Positions 17,320 through 26,807 of a stretch of 64,000 nt of DNA are shown here, in pieces; positions within the stretch are counted from its first letter, which is position 1, and the number at the start of each line of letters is the position of its first letter. Position numbers and translations under genes: made by a program. Origin of the DNA: Desulfovibrio subterraneus (GTDB taxonomy: Bacteria; Desulfobacterota; Desulfovibrionia; Desulfovibrionales; Desulfovibrionaceae); contig NZ_BLVO01000013.1 in NCBI RefSeq assembly GCF_013340285.1, positions 417,574 to 481,573 on the forward strand. The letters are read 5' to 3'. The notes beneath the pieces were generated by a model, which saw only the letters and a program-made list of their open reading frames with translations, made no database searches and was not told where the DNA came from.

Positions 17320-17706
17320 GTGTTTGACCGCTTTTACAATATGGGCCGCCGCGCCTCAGCTCTCGTCACTGTTCTCGCTCCGGCTCTTGCCGCTGCTCTT
17401 GTTTCTTCCGTCAGCGTGGCATTTGCCGCCCCTGCCGCGGAAGAAGTAGCCGCTCCTTCCGAGTTCATGGTGAAGCTGGATGCCTTTCTGAATACCAAGT
17501 GGGGGCAATATGCCCTTATTTTCATCTTTTTCCTCATGATTATCGGGTATCTGCGTGCGCTCTTTGGTCCCAGAGGCTTTTTCCGCGAGAAGAAGTGGGA
17601 TGAGTGGAATGAAGAGATGCGCCGCAAGGAAGCCGAGGCAAAGGCCGCCCGTGAGGCTGAACGCCTTGCTGATGCCGGTCGTACCAAAGCGGAGAAGCAG
17701 GCATGA
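17320..17706 (+). CDS. Small membrane protein with signal-like N-terminus and charged C-terminus
   Basis: Protein of 128 residues, GTG start with AAGGAG 6 bases upstream. A signal-peptide-like segment (about residues 12-36, ending AFAAPAA) is followed by a second hydrophobic helix (about 63-78, YALIFIFFLMIIGYLRALF). A highly charged helical tail rich in Lys, Glu and Ala resembles a coiled coil. No known family is recognised. The stop overlaps the next start (ATGA), so it is coupled to the HD-domain gene. Confidence 0.75.
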   Translation: MFDRFYNMGRRASALVTVLAPALAAALVSSVSVAFAAPAAEEVAAPSEFMVKLDAFLNTKWGQYALIFIFFLMIIGYLRALFGPRGFFREKKWDEWNEEMRRKEAEAKAAREAERLADAGRTKAEKQA

Positions 17707-18509
17707 CCCCCCTGCCGGATATAGCTGCGCACGAGGCGTGGTTTGAGGCATGGACAGCCGGCTACCTGACCGACGACGAGCAGGATAACCGGTATATCGA
17801 GCTTAAGCGCAATCACACTATGCGCGTGCTTGAGAACGCCCGGCGCATTGTCGGCACGCTGGATATGCCGGAACATGTGGCCCGCACGGCATTGCTTGCC
17901 GCGCTGTATCATGATGTGGGGCGTTTTCCGCAATATGCGCAGTACCGCACGTTCAGCGATCAGCGTTCTGTGAACCACGGCATTCTGGGCTGCAAAACGC
18001 TGCGGCGTCTGGGGGTGCTCAACGGGGGCAGCCGCAACGAGGCTGCGCTTTGCGAATCCCGCAGTACGCAAGCCAATGTGCTGGCCAGCGTTGCCATGCA
18101 CAACCGCTTTCGTGTGCCTTCCGGCATATCGTCCGCCCTGCGCGCCGTCACCGATGTGGTGCGCGACAGCGACAAGATTGATATTTTTCCCGTCATGATC
18201 GCCACCTTCACCCGCGACGGTTCTGAGAACGACGTGGTGACTCTGCATCTGGAAGAGAAGGAGGGGGCATGGTCGCCGGGCATTCTCGAATCCCTGCGGG
18301 AACGCCGTCTCGCCAGCTACAAAGACATGCGCTATGTGAACGACTTCAAGCTGCTGCTGGGATCGTGGGTGTTTGAACTGAACTATGCAGAGAGCCGCCT
18401 CATGCTGCGCGAGCGCGGGCTTGTGGAGGCACTGCTTGCCACGTGGCCTGAGCATCCCGATGTGGTGGCCATGAAGGATGTGGTGCGCGAAGCGCTCATG
18501 CGCGACTAG
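17703..18509 (+). CDS. HD-domain phosphohydrolase
   Basis: Protein of 268 residues. It shows the H...HD...D metal-binding pattern of the HD superfamily: NHTMRVLENARR (about residue 38), AALYHDVGRFPQYAQY (about 64-80), then VNHGILG and RDSDKIDIF (about 158). HD enzymes hydrolyse phosphate esters, nucleotides or cyclic dinucleotides, and the substrate here is unknown. It overlaps the preceding membrane-protein gene by 4 bases, so it may act at the membrane with that partner. Soluble; no signal peptide. Confidence 0.85.
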   Translation: MTPLPDIAAHEAWFEAWTAGYLTDDEQDNRYIELKRNHTMRVLENARRIVGTLDMPEHVARTALLAALYHDVGRFPQYAQYRTFSDQRSVNHGILGCKTLRRLGVLNGGSRNEAALCESRSTQANVLASVAMHNRFRVPSGISSALRAVTDVVRDSDKIDIFPVMIATFTRDGSENDVVTLHLEEKEGAWSPGILESLRERRLASYKDMRYVNDFKLLLGSWVFELNYAESRLMLRERGLVEALLATWPEHPDVVAMKDVVREALMRD

Positions 18510-18649
18510 GTCTGCGAATGGACCTGACACCCTGAACATCTCTGACGAGTTTTAGTGTATTCGTTCGGCGTTGTTTGCAGGCAACTCGCAAGCCGACAGC
18601 CGTTTGTAATCTGGATGAGCCTGTTTTGCATGAGAGAGGGAGGTTGAAG

Positions 18650-19219
18650 TTGGCAAAGATTGCGCTTGTACTGACGCAGGGATTCGCAGACTGGGAATAC
18701 GCGTTTATCGCCGGAACGGGAGTACCCTTTTACGGCTTTGATGTCCGTTTTTTCGCCCCCGAGGCTGGAGTTGTCCGTTCTCAGGGCGGGTTGGAGGCCA
18801 TGGTTCCGCATGGACTGAATGAGATTGTCGCTTGGGCACCGGATGTGCTTGTCGTGGTAGGCGGTAGCATCTGGGCATCTCCCGATGCGCCGGACATCGG
18901 GGAGCTTCTGAAGGCGTATCATACCGCCGGAGGTACGGTGGCAGGCATATGCGGCGGCAGTCTGGCCCTTGCACGGGCCGGTATCCTTGATGCGACCCCC
19001 CATACATCCAACGATGCTGATTTTCTGGCGGAAAATGCTGCAGGTTATGCTGGTGGCGCATGTTATTGCCAGAGTCCATCTGCTGTTGTCGGGGAGCGTG
19101 TGATTACAGCACCGGGAACCGCTCCTGTCAGCTTTACTTCGGCAGTCTTCGCCGCTGCCGGTCTGGATGAAAGTGCTGTGGCGCAGTTCAGATCCATGCT
19201 GGCGGCTGAGCACGGGTAA
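18650..19219 (+). CDS. DJ-1/PfpI-family protein (class I glutamine amidotransferase-like)
   Basis: Protein of 189 residues from a TTG start at 18650, preceded by GGGAGG with 6-base spacing. The flavodoxin-like fold begins AKIALVLTQGFADWEYAF and has the nucleophile elbow GICGGSLALARAGIL, where Cys is the reactive residue (about residue 102). Family members are deglycases, chaperones or peptidases, and substrate cannot be read from sequence. It is monocistronic, with a terminator following at 19264. Confidence 0.85.
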   Translation: MAKIALVLTQGFADWEYAFIAGTGVPFYGFDVRFFAPEAGVVRSQGGLEAMVPHGLNEIVAWAPDVLVVVGGSIWASPDAPDIGELLKAYHTAGGTVAGICGGSLALARAGILDATPHTSNDADFLAENAAGYAGGACYCQSPSAVVGERVITAPGTAPVSFTSAVFAAAGLDESAVAQFRSMLAAEHG

Positions 19220-19263
19220 CAAGTCTGCTTTCAGCCTGCAGTGTGTGACAAATTTCGAATAGA

Positions 19264-19300
19264 CAAGAAAAGCCCCTCCGGAAGGTGGGGCTTTCTTGTT
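19264..19300. terminator. Bidirectional terminator between convergent genes
   Basis: Stem AAAGCCCC / GGGGCTTT with a 10-base loop, T-rich on both exit sides. It sits between the DJ-1 gene and the minus-strand gene ending at 19329. Confidence 0.75.
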
Positions 19301-19328
19301 TCAAAGATGTGTACATCAGCGACAGCTG

Positions 19329-19658
19329 TTATTTAGGCACCCGCAGATCATAGTGTGTCTCCAAATACGTCAGCAAGGTGTCAAGATTGCGGTATACAGG
19401 TATCTGGTCCGCACCGAACTTGTATACGCCGTTCATGATGATGGCTTCGTCAATCTCGCCGTCCGTAAGCAGTTCCCAGTTCTGCGTCTGACGTCCGGCC
19501 TTGTAGAATGTGGCAGGGTATCCCTGCCTGCTGCTCTCATCATCTTCATTCCTGCTGATGTAATGCTTCTGCGTATGCTCATTGCAGCAGCACGACATTA
19601 TCTCTTCCAGCTTCATCAGAAGGCTAAGCCTGTCTTTTGATAGTCCGTTTGCAGCCAT
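19329..19658 (-). CDS. Hypothetical protein
   Basis: Protein of 109 residues from an ATG preceded by GGGGG with 8-base spacing; the frame also has an upstream ATG at 19673 without a ribosome site. It is hydrophilic, with no membrane segment and no recognised domain. A Cys triplet (EEIMSCCCNEH) sits near residue 20. The C-terminal half (ELLTDGEIDEAIIMNGVYKFG...YLETHYDL) looks helical. It is convergent with the DJ-1 gene and flanked by a terminator. Its existence rests on the ribosome site and the intact frame. Confidence 0.55.
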   Translation of the reverse strand: MAANGLSKDRLSLLMKLEEIMSCCCNEHTQKHYISRNEDDESSRQGYPATFYKAGRQTQNWELLTDGEIDEAIIMNGVYKFGADQIPVYRNLDTLLTYLETHYDLRVPK

Positions 19659-19863
19659 GGACAGAACCCCCATGTTCGAGTGTGGCAGCGTGACTGTATC
19701 GTGACGGCACAAGTGTTATATACTTGCCAGTTGTTGCACAGCAAAGCAAGAGGGTGCTGCAAGTTGGCCGGAACAATTTTGCATTGTTTCCGCCTGTGGC
19801 AGACGGTCGCGGTATACTCGTCCTGTCGGGAAGATGCAGAGATGGCGCACGCTGCGCATATAC

Positions 19864-22800
19864 TTAGGCCGTGGATATTCTCGGCGTGCGGGACTTGTAC
19901 GGGATGAGGCAGATAAGCTCTGTTTCCATGGTCAGCTTGCGCGGCAGTTCCCGCGCAAGATAGGCACGGGAGGACTTGGCCAGTTGTACGGAGTCTGCAA
20001 TGTCCAGCGTGGAGCAGAACATCTCGCCCCAGTTTGTCACATACACCACGCTCAACTGCTTGCAGGTGCTCGTATCGCGGGGCAGGGCGAAGTTGGGTAC
20101 CAGATAGCCCTTGAATATCTTTTCGCTCTGCAGTGTTTCTTCCGCATCTGTATCCAGCACTGATTTGGGGAAGAATTCATACAGGCCCTGCAGCAGTGAG
20201 GTAACATCCTGCGCTGCTATGGGCGACAGGGTCATGTCCACTTCCACGTGCATATCGGGCGAATAGAGGCCGTTGGCCACCAGCCACGCCATGAGGCAGA
20301 CAGGATCGTTTTCCGCCCGCACCTCGACAAATGCCTCGCGCCGTGAGGCAACACCCTGCGGCAGGCCCATGGCTATCCATTTTTTCTTTCTTCCCGGTGT
20401 GCTGTCCTTTTTGAAGAAGAGTTCGCGGATGGTGCGCCCCATGCTGTTCACAAAGGGCAGACGCCCGATCTTGTCCTGCTGGGGGGCAAACGTGGCAAAG
20501 ATCTTTCTGCCCAGTCTGGTTATGTCTTCTGGGGATATGCGGGCAACGATCTGCCGCGCCTCAAGCTTCTGCTGCAACGAGGCATAGGACTTGAGGAAGA
20601 AGGTATTCAGCTTGTCGCCCAGTTCTCTGGCCTTTTCAAAGTCCTGTTGGCCGACAAGTGCGCCCGAGCCATACAGTTCGTTTACGGCGCGGGTTCTGAG
20701 GGTCTGCAGCAATTTGTTTTCTGCGGCCTTGCCCTGTCCGGCAGGATGCAGCTTGGCCATGAAGGCCGTCTGCAGCAGGGCGGCGGCTTCCTTGTTGCCG
20801 GAGGCGTGATAATGCTCCTGCAGGGCGCGCATGAGCGTGACATAGGGGTCGGTTTTCAGCAGTCTGCGGCTGCCGTGAACAACATGCTGCTTGATCTCTT
20901 CGCACAGCAGGGGTTTTTCCGGTGTGGAAAGGTACGCTTCGAGAATGCCCAGTTTCATCACCGACTTGAAGGGGTTCTTGAATGCCTTCACAATCTGCCA
21001 CAGGGCAGCCCCGAAGTATTCCTCATCGGGGATGGCCTTTACGAGGCCGAAATCGACGAAACAGTCGCCGGAGTGGAAGGGCAGGGTTGTCAGTTCCTGC
21101 AGCCGGTGGGCATGGAACTCTGTTCCGGCGCCTGATGGCATGGCCCACCACGCAAGGTCCCTGCCGCAGACCTTCAGTGCGGTGCGGTAAAATTCTTCCT
21201 TCAGCAGCAGGGCCTGTGCCGAGCCTGAACTTTCCTTGTCGGAAATGCCGAAGTCGTTGCGGATGACGGCCTCGCGGTTCATGACGAAAAAAGTCGTCTC
21301 AAGCCCGAAGGTCTCCTGCGCCCAGCGGGAGATATGATCCAGCTTGGTGCCGAGCATGCGGATGGCGTCCGGGGTGCAGGTCGCCGGATCAATGCTTACC
21401 CAGTAGTCAATGTCCGAATCGCCTGTCATGGCGACAGAGCCCACGCTGCCGATGGTGTAGATAGCGTCTACTGTGACGGTAGGGGCGGGCTGGTCTGCCA
21501 GAAGCTGAGACAGGGCGTCGGGGTCTGTTTGCTGTCCCGGTGCAGCCTGCTGTTCACAGAACAGGCTGCGGGCAATGCGCAGGGTCTCAAGGGTGGGCGC
21601 GTAGCCGGATATGGTGCAGACGGGCCAGCGATAGTTGGGAAAGAATTGCTTTTCGAACAGTCTGCTCTCAAGCAGTAAAGGCAGCAGAAGAAAGAACTCC
21701 GCGCGCTGCGTTTCAAGAACGCTGCAGGTAAGGTCGATGCGCTGGTTGTTTCGTCTGAGAAAGTGGTAGCGGCTGCGCAGGACGCTGCGGAATTGCAGAA
21801 TCGTGTTTATCACGTGCTCGGCAAGCGGCTCCACCGTGCGGCACCAGCGGGGAACGGCGGCAGGTGGCAGAGTTCCGGCCAGTTCCATGAGATCATTGAA
21901 CCGCCTGTGTTCTCCGGACATGAGCAGATGGGGTTCGTCGCACAGAGTTTGCCGGAAGATGCAGCCATAGTAGTTGCCCGCCCACGAGAAGGTGTGCTCG
22001 GCCTTGGTGCGCTCGAAGATGTTGTGGTTGAAGGTGCTCTCACGGAAAGTGCAGCCGCGCAGCGTGGAGCCGAAGAAAGAGGCGCGGGTGAAGTCGCACA
22101 GGCTGAAGTGGGAGGCGTGGATCTGCGCACGGGTGAAGCTTGTTTCCCACAGAACCGATTCGCTGAGTCTTGTTTCGTTGCAGGCGGAGGAGTGGAAGTG
22201 TGCGGAAGACAGAATCAGTCTGTCCGCCAGAACGCGGGTGAAGGTCGAGCGGTATATGTCCGCTTCAGAGGCATCCGTATCCGCCAGTGTGCAGCCTGAA
22301 ATTGTGCAGTTGTCGAGGAGGATCTGCCCCGCGGTGCACTGCTCGAAACGGCAGTTCAGGAATGTGCAGTCCGTGAACGCACTTTGTGAAAGGTCACATC
22401 GTCTGAACGTGCATTGCTCAAAGATGCAACGCTCAAACACACTGCCGGAAAAATCCGTATCCGGAAATTCGATACCGGCAATGGTCTGTCCCAACTGGCG
22501 CATGCCGCTGAAATTGTTGTTCGCAGCCTTGGCAGATGGCGTGGAAATGGTCTTGGCAAACAGTTCTTCGGGAGTTGTCTTTTTCTTGCCGAAAAGCGTG
22601 GCTTCTTCGCGTTTGCGGGTATTGGCTGTTCCCCCCGGCTTGCGCTGCGGGCGCACCGAACTCGGAAGCGGCTCCACATAGCGCTTCTTGTGGCACGACA
22701 GCACAAACCTCTTGAGTTCGGCAGCCGTATCCGCAGGCAGCCCTTTCAGAAGATGGGCGGCGCTGGTCAGAGAGTGGGAAACAAGGTCGGCAGCACCTTC

Positions 22801-23799
22801 CATGAAAAGGTGGAGCAGATAGCCCAGCGCATCCTGCTTGAGTTTGGGCGGCATCAGGCTGAGAAATTCTGAAAACTGTTCCGGAGAAAGAAACAGCAGA
22901 GCCGGATAGAACTGATTACGGTCCCTTGTGAATTTGCGCATCACAAGGAGAAATATGTTTATCAGATTCGGCACGTTAAGAACAACCATGGTGAACAGGG
23001 CGTCTTTTCGCACCTTTGGCTCTTCGTGGCAGGCGAGTTTGACCAGTGCCTTCAGAAGAGGATTGGGCAGGGGCGAAGGCGGGTTTGTTCTCAACGCCTG
23101 CATCAGCAGGATAATGTGGGCTGTCCCGGTCCGGGGCGTTATGGCCGTGAATGTGGCTGTGGAAGGAGGCTGCTCCATGATGCACAGGGCTGTTGCCGCA
23201 AGCTTCGCCATTTCGTCGGAAACAGGTGATTCCACCAGCGCGATGCACTGCTGGGGTATCTTAAGGTGCGCAAGGCGTTCCGCCATCTGCAGGTTCAGGA
23301 CACGCTTGGCCGTATACAGGGTGTTCATGAACTGCAGAATTTCATGAAAAGGCCAGTTTTCGCTCCGGTCAAGAAATGCCTGTGTCCACCTGCCGAGCTG
23401 CGTTTCCGTGCCTATGCCGTTACGCAGCACCTCGTGCACCAGCAGCAGTTTGCAATACAGCGGCAGGCTGTTCAGGCCGGGTTCGCACAGGTTGAACTGG
23501 GGGGCGGTTTCAAGGTGCTGTATGGCGTGGTTCCAGCAGGCCACTGGCATGGAGAGCCAGAAGCGCAGGCAGTATACGAGAATGCTGCCGGAAGCATCCT
23601 GCGCGGCAATGTTCCTGACGGCGAGCGCCATGGGGACAGCCTGGGCGGGGGCATGGCCGTTCTTCTCTTCAAATACCGTGACGGCGTTTCGGGCTTCTTC
23701 CAGCAGTGCGGACACGTCGCGGGGAGAAAGCGCGCCCAGATCGTGCGTATTTTGCAAGGCGGCAAGCAGGTTGCCGAGTGTATCCGTTTGTTTCTGCAT
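19864..23799 (-). CDS. Class I adenylate cyclase with pentapeptide repeats
   Basis: Very large soluble protein of 1311 residues. The C-terminal part from about residue 680 resembles class I (CyaA-type) adenylate cyclases, including the nucleotidyltransferase signature YTIGSVGSVAMTGDSDIDYW (about residues 778-797), which makes cAMP from ATP. The N-terminal 400 residues are alpha-helical and HEAT-like. Residues about 430-625 form a long run of pentapeptide-type repeats (F-x-x-C-x pattern: CIFEQCTFRRCDLSQSAF), predicted to fold as a right-handed beta-helix. Enterobacterial CyaA has about 850 residues and lacks this insertion. It stands alone on the minus strand, divergent from the aminotransferase. 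Confidence 0.85.
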   Translation of the reverse strand: MQKQTDTLGNLLAALQNTHDLGALSPRDVSALLEEARNAVTVFEEKNGHAPAQAVPMALAVRNIAAQDASGSILVYCLRFWLSMPVACWNHAIQHLETAPQFNLCEPGLNSLPLYCKLLLVHEVLRNGIGTETQLGRWTQAFLDRSENWPFHEILQFMNTLYTAKRVLNLQMAERLAHLKIPQQCIALVESPVSDEMAKLAATALCIMEQPPSTATFTAITPRTGTAHIILLMQALRTNPPSPLPNPLLKALVKLACHEEPKVRKDALFTMVVLNVPNLINIFLLVMRKFTRDRNQFYPALLFLSPEQFSEFLSLMPPKLKQDALGYLLHLFMEGAADLVSHSLTSAAHLLKGLPADTAAELKRFVLSCHKKRYVEPLPSSVRPQRKPGGTANTRKREEATLFGKKKTTPEELFAKTISTPSAKAANNNFSGMRQLGQTIAGIEFPDTDFSGSVFERCIFEQCTFRRCDLSQSAFTDCTFLNCRFEQCTAGQILLDNCTISGCTLADTDASEADIYRSTFTRVLADRLILSSAHFHSSACNETRLSESVLWETSFTRAQIHASHFSLCDFTRASFFGSTLRGCTFRESTFNHNIFERTKAEHTFSWAGNYYGCIFRQTLCDEPHLLMSGEHRRFNDLMELAGTLPPAAVPRWCRTVEPLAEHVINTILQFRSVLRSRYHFLRRNNQRIDLTCSVLETQRAEFFLLLPLLLESRLFEKQFFPNYRWPVCTISGYAPTLETLRIARSLFCEQQAAPGQQTDPDALSQLLADQPAPTVTVDAIYTIGSVGSVAMTGDSDIDYWVSIDPATCTPDAIRMLGTKLDHISRWAQETFGLETTFFVMNREAVIRNDFGISDKESSGSAQALLLKEEFYRTALKVCGRDLAWWAMPSGAGTEFHAHRLQELTTLPFHSGDCFVDFGLVKAIPDEEYFGAALWQIVKAFKNPFKSVMKLGILEAYLSTPEKPLLCEEIKQHVVHGSRRLLKTDPYVTLMRALQEHYHASGNKEAAALLQTAFMAKLHPAGQGKAAENKLLQTLRTRAVNELYGSGALVGQQDFEKARELGDKLNTFFLKSYASLQQKLEARQIVARISPEDITRLGRKIFATFAPQQDKIGRLPFVNSMGRTIRELFFKKDSTPGRKKKWIAMGLPQGVASRREAFVEVRAENDPVCLMAWLVANGLYSPDMHVEVDMTLSPIAAQDVTSLLQGLYEFFPKSVLDTDAEETLQSEKIFKGYLVPNFALPRDTSTCKQLSVVYVTNWGEMFCSTLDIADSVQLAKSSRAYLARELPRKLTMETELICLIPYKSRTPRISTA

Positions 23800-24018
23800 G
23801 TCCCGTCGGTATGCTGGTGAATTTCATAAAAGCCGATTCTACGATCCGGCAAAGACTCTTCAAATGATATTGCCCGCGTAATCAACTATATGGCTTGCAT
23901 GAGAGTATGGTCAAGCCTGTACCGGAAAAGAGGGGTATGCAGCCGGAAAGATATGGTATATTTCTTCCTGATTGTTATTTCTCAATGAACTCCAATGGTG
24001 CAGGTCGGGAGGCCGGTA

Positions 24019-25185
24019 ATGAAGATGGCATGCGTAGAGACGTCGCGGACCCGGGACATAAAGCCCTTTTACGTCATGGATGTGCTGGAACGGGCGCACG
24101 CCATGGAGCGGGAGGGCAAGCATATCATCCATCTGCAGGTCGGCGAGCCAGATTTTGACGTGCCCATGCCCGTGCGCGATGCGGTTTGCCGCGCCATGTA
24201 TGACGGGCGGACGCACTACACGCATTCCATGGGGACGACGGACCTGCGGGAAGCCATTGCGGAAGACTATCTCAAGCGCTACGGGGTGGAAGTTTCGCCG
24301 GAGCAGATTGTGGTGACCAACGGCACGTCTCCTGCCATGTCGCTTCTTTTCGGCGCGCTGCTGGAGCAGGGAGATGAGATCATCCTTTCCGATCCTCACT
24401 ATGCCTGCTACCCCAGCTTCATCACCTTCCACGGCGGCGTGCCTGTCAAAGTACCCGTTTTCGAGGAAGACGGCTTTCAGTACCGCGCAGCTGCCATCCG
24501 CGAAAAGATGACGGACCGCACCAAGGCCATCTTCATCAACTCGCCCTCCAACCCCACCGGCAACCTGCTGTCGCCGGAACGCATGCGCAAGATTGCGGAT
24601 ATGAGTGTTCCCATCATTTCGGACGAGATATATCACGGCCTTGTGTATGAAGGGGAGGAGCATTCCATTCTCGAATACACGGACAACGCCTTTGTCTTCA
24701 ACGGCTTCTCCAAGCTGTACGCCATGACCGGACTGCGCCTCGGGTATCTCATCGCTCCGAAGCAGTGCATGCGCACGCTGAACAAGCTGTGTCAGAACTT
24801 TTTCATATCGCCCAACGCTGTTTCGCAGTGTGCCGGTATTGCGGCACTGCGCGAATGTGAAGCGGAAGTGGCCAAGATGAAGCTCATCTACAATGAACGG
24901 CGCAAGTTCATGATCCGCAGGCTCAAAGAGATTGGGTTCGGCATTACCGTGGAGCCCACCGGAGCCTTCTATGTGCTGGGCAATGCCCGCCACTGGTCTA
25001 TGGATTCGTACCAGTTCGCCTTCGAGATTCTGGAAAACGCCCACGTGGGTGTTACTCCCGGCATCGATTTTGGTCAGGGCGCGGAAGGTTATATCCGGTT
25101 CTCCTATGCGAACTCGCTGGAGAACATCAATGAAGGCATGAACCGGCTGGAACGCTTTATCCGAGAGCGTTTCGGGTCCCGCTAG
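24019..25185 (+). CDS. Class I/II pyridoxal-phosphate aminotransferase
   Basis: Protein of 388 residues in the aspartate aminotransferase fold family. It has HLQVGEPDFDVP near residue 34, the NSPSNPTGN substrate/cofactor loop near 172, the DEIYHGLVYEG segment, and the Schiff-base lysine in FNGFSKLYAMTGLRLGY (about residue 230). It transfers amino groups between an amino acid and a 2-oxo acid; the substrate is not decidable here. The ATG at 24019 has GGGAGG 6 bases upstream. A methyltransferase gene follows 61 bases later in the same direction. Confidence 0.9.
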   Translation: MKMACVETSRTRDIKPFYVMDVLERAHAMEREGKHIIHLQVGEPDFDVPMPVRDAVCRAMYDGRTHYTHSMGTTDLREAIAEDYLKRYGVEVSPEQIVVTNGTSPAMSLLFGALLEQGDEIILSDPHYACYPSFITFHGGVPVKVPVFEEDGFQYRAAAIREKMTDRTKAIFINSPSNPTGNLLSPERMRKIADMSVPIISDEIYHGLVYEGEEHSILEYTDNAFVFNGFSKLYAMTGLRLGYLIAPKQCMRTLNKLCQNFFISPNAVSQCAGIAALRECEAEVAKMKLIYNERRKFMIRRLKEIGFGITVEPTGAFYVLGNARHWSMDSYQFAFEILENAHVGVTPGIDFGQGAEGYIRFSYANSLENINEGMNRLERFIRERFGSR

Positions 25186-25246
25186 CCGGACCTGTCACTC
25201 CTGTCACTCGTGTCGCGATAGTCACTATTTACACCATACTGTCACC

Positions 25247-25849
25247 ATGGACGAATACGCACGCTTTGCCCCGCACTACGACAGGCTGCTCAATCCTTTT
25301 CTGGATGGAGTGCGCCGTAGTGTAGCGGAGCAGTGCGCACGTCTCGGGGCTGGCAGGGTGCTGGATATCTGTTGCGGTACGGCGCGGCAGGCAGCTTTTT
25401 TTCAGGGGACACAGGTCCGCTATGCCGGAGTGGATGTGTCGCGGGCCATGCTGGATGCAGCCCGCAAAACAGGCACAACCGCTCTTGCCCGTGCCGACGG
25501 GACCACGCTGCCTTTTGCTGACCGGAGTTTTGATGTTGCTCTGGTGGCGTTTGCCCTGCATGAAAAGCCTCTGGACGTGGCCGAGGCTGTTGTGCGTGAG
25601 GCTCTGCGCGTGGCGCGATACGGCCTGTTCGTGGACTACACGCTGGCGGAGCGTAATCTTGAGTTGCCGTTTCAGTGGCTCATGCAGGTGCCGGAGCGGA
25701 TGGTCGGCGGTGACCACTGGCGCTGTTATCGCGCCTTCATGGCTGCGGGGGCGTTGCAGGGCATGGTGCATCGGACGGGGCTGAAAGTGCAGGAGCGAGT
25801 GTCCCTGTTCCGGGGCGGTGCTGCCATTTTCGTGTGCGGGCAGCCCTGA
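25247..25849 (+). CDS. Class I SAM-dependent methyltransferase
   Basis: Protein of 200 residues with the Rossmann-like methyltransferase fold. Motif I reads VLDICCGTARQAAFF (about residue 40), the acidic loop GVDVSRAMLDAARK (about 65), and motif post-I LPFADRSFDVALVAFALHE. Substrate is unknown; the N-terminus (YARFAPHYDRLLNPF) is like small-molecule or quinone-type methyltransferases. No clear ribosome site precedes the ATG. The upstream spacer contains repeated TGTCACT units. Confidence 0.88.
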   Translation: MDEYARFAPHYDRLLNPFLDGVRRSVAEQCARLGAGRVLDICCGTARQAAFFQGTQVRYAGVDVSRAMLDAARKTGTTALARADGTTLPFADRSFDVALVAFALHEKPLDVAEAVVREALRVARYGLFVDYTLAERNLELPFQWLMQVPERMVGGDHWRCYRAFMAAGALQGMVHRTGLKVQERVSLFRGGAAIFVCGQP

Positions 25850-25936
25850 TCGCTTCCGCTTGCAGCGGTTCGTTCTGCCGTCCGTATTGGTCTGTCATTA
25901 TTTATGTCCGTATTTATGCCAGTATCTCTTTGGCAG

Positions 25937-26020
25937 AGCATCAGATAGAGTATCTGGCATAGCATCAGGCATAGCATCAGGCCGAGTATCAGGCCGAGTA
26001 TCAGGGCGTTTATCAGGGCG
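25937..26020. repeat. Seven-copy 12-bp tandem repeat (minisatellite)
   Basis: Seven consecutive 12-base units of the form AGYATCAGGCNN, with the four central units nearly identical. The last copy runs into the 3' end of the HAD gene and includes its TGA stop, while copies 1-6 are intergenic between convergent genes. The array is too short and gapless to be CRISPR. Confidence 0.8.
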
Positions 26021-26729
26021 TGCTGACCGCGCAGTCCAGCCGCATGCCCCACAGTATCTCGTACAATTCCAGACAATTTTCCGCCAGATAATCGGGTGCC
26101 GAGGCCGCCAGCTGTGCATGCGACGCATTGCCGCTGGTCACGGCGGCGGTGAGCGTGCCGCCCGCCTTGCCCGTCTGGATGTCCATGGGATGATCTCCCA
26201 CCATCATGCTGTTTTCAGGGCGTACGCCCGTATGGGCAAGTGCTCTGAGCAGGTGGTCCGGGTCCGGTTTGACCTTGGGGACGTCTTCGCGTGCCAGCAG
26301 GCAGGTGCAGTATTCGTACAGGTCAGGAAACACCGCGAGCACGGCCTTGCGGCAGTTGCGGGTTATGACCGCAGCAGGAACATTGCGCGACCGCAGTTCG
26401 GTGAGCAGGGGCCTTGTCCACGGAAACAGGCTGCCCCGCGATGCCGCTTCCACCTCCACATCCTCGATGGCATCGTGCGCGGCTTTGATCATGGCCCGTG
26501 CCGTTATGCCGCAATGCGGTGCCACCCGGCTGCCAGCCAGTTCCAGCCATTCCAGCACAGGGCGGCCGTCGTCTTCCGGCAGCAGGGCGTGCAGGGGCGT
26601 TGCGGCCATGGTCTGCAGGGCATCGCCTGCGGCCTGCATGGCTCTGCGGCGCATTACGCCGAAATCCAGCGTAAGATGGGCGAGAGTACCGTCAAAATCG
26701 AAAATCATGGCTTGCACGCTGGTGGGCAT
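26013..26729 (-). CDS. HAD-superfamily hydrolase (phosphoglycolate-phosphatase-like)
   Basis: Protein of 238 residues. HAD motif I is IFDFDGTLAHL with the Asp nucleophile (about residue 10), motif II is AVITRN (about 130), motif III is the Lys in VKPDPDHLL, and motif IV is MMVGDHPMDIQTG (about 183). A helical cap domain of C1 type lies between motifs I and II. It hydrolyses a phosphomonoester, with phosphoglycolate or a similar small metabolite possible. It is convergent with the methyltransferase gene, and the stop codon lies in the last unit of a 12-bp tandem repeat. Start chosen as the first ATG of the HAD fold; the ribosome site is weak. Confidence 0.87.
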   Translation of the reverse strand: MPTSVQAMIFDFDGTLAHLTLDFGVMRRRAMQAAGDALQTMAATPLHALLPEDDGRPVLEWLELAGSRVAPHCGITARAMIKAAHDAIEDVEVEAASRGSLFPWTRPLLTELRSRNVPAAVITRNCRKAVLAVFPDLYEYCTCLLAREDVPKVKPDPDHLLRALAHTGVRPENSMMVGDHPMDIQTGKAGGTLTAAVTSGNASHAQLAASAPDYLAENCLELYEILWGMRLDCAVSTP

Positions 26730-26807
26730 TGTCGTATCCGGTTTGTAAGAATCACGATTTATGGTTTTAATGCCATACACGGCCGCCCGCAACGCAAGGA
26801 GGGTTTC

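Noticed and set aside
25937-26020. CRISPR array
   Set aside because: Units are 12 bases, contiguous and without spacers.
25818-26807. Upstream extension of the GGR-family flavoprotein frame, with an SGIASGRVSGR repeat
   Set aside because: The extension is antisense to the HAD gene. The repeat is a translation of the 12-bp array, and the true start with AAGGAGG is at 26808.
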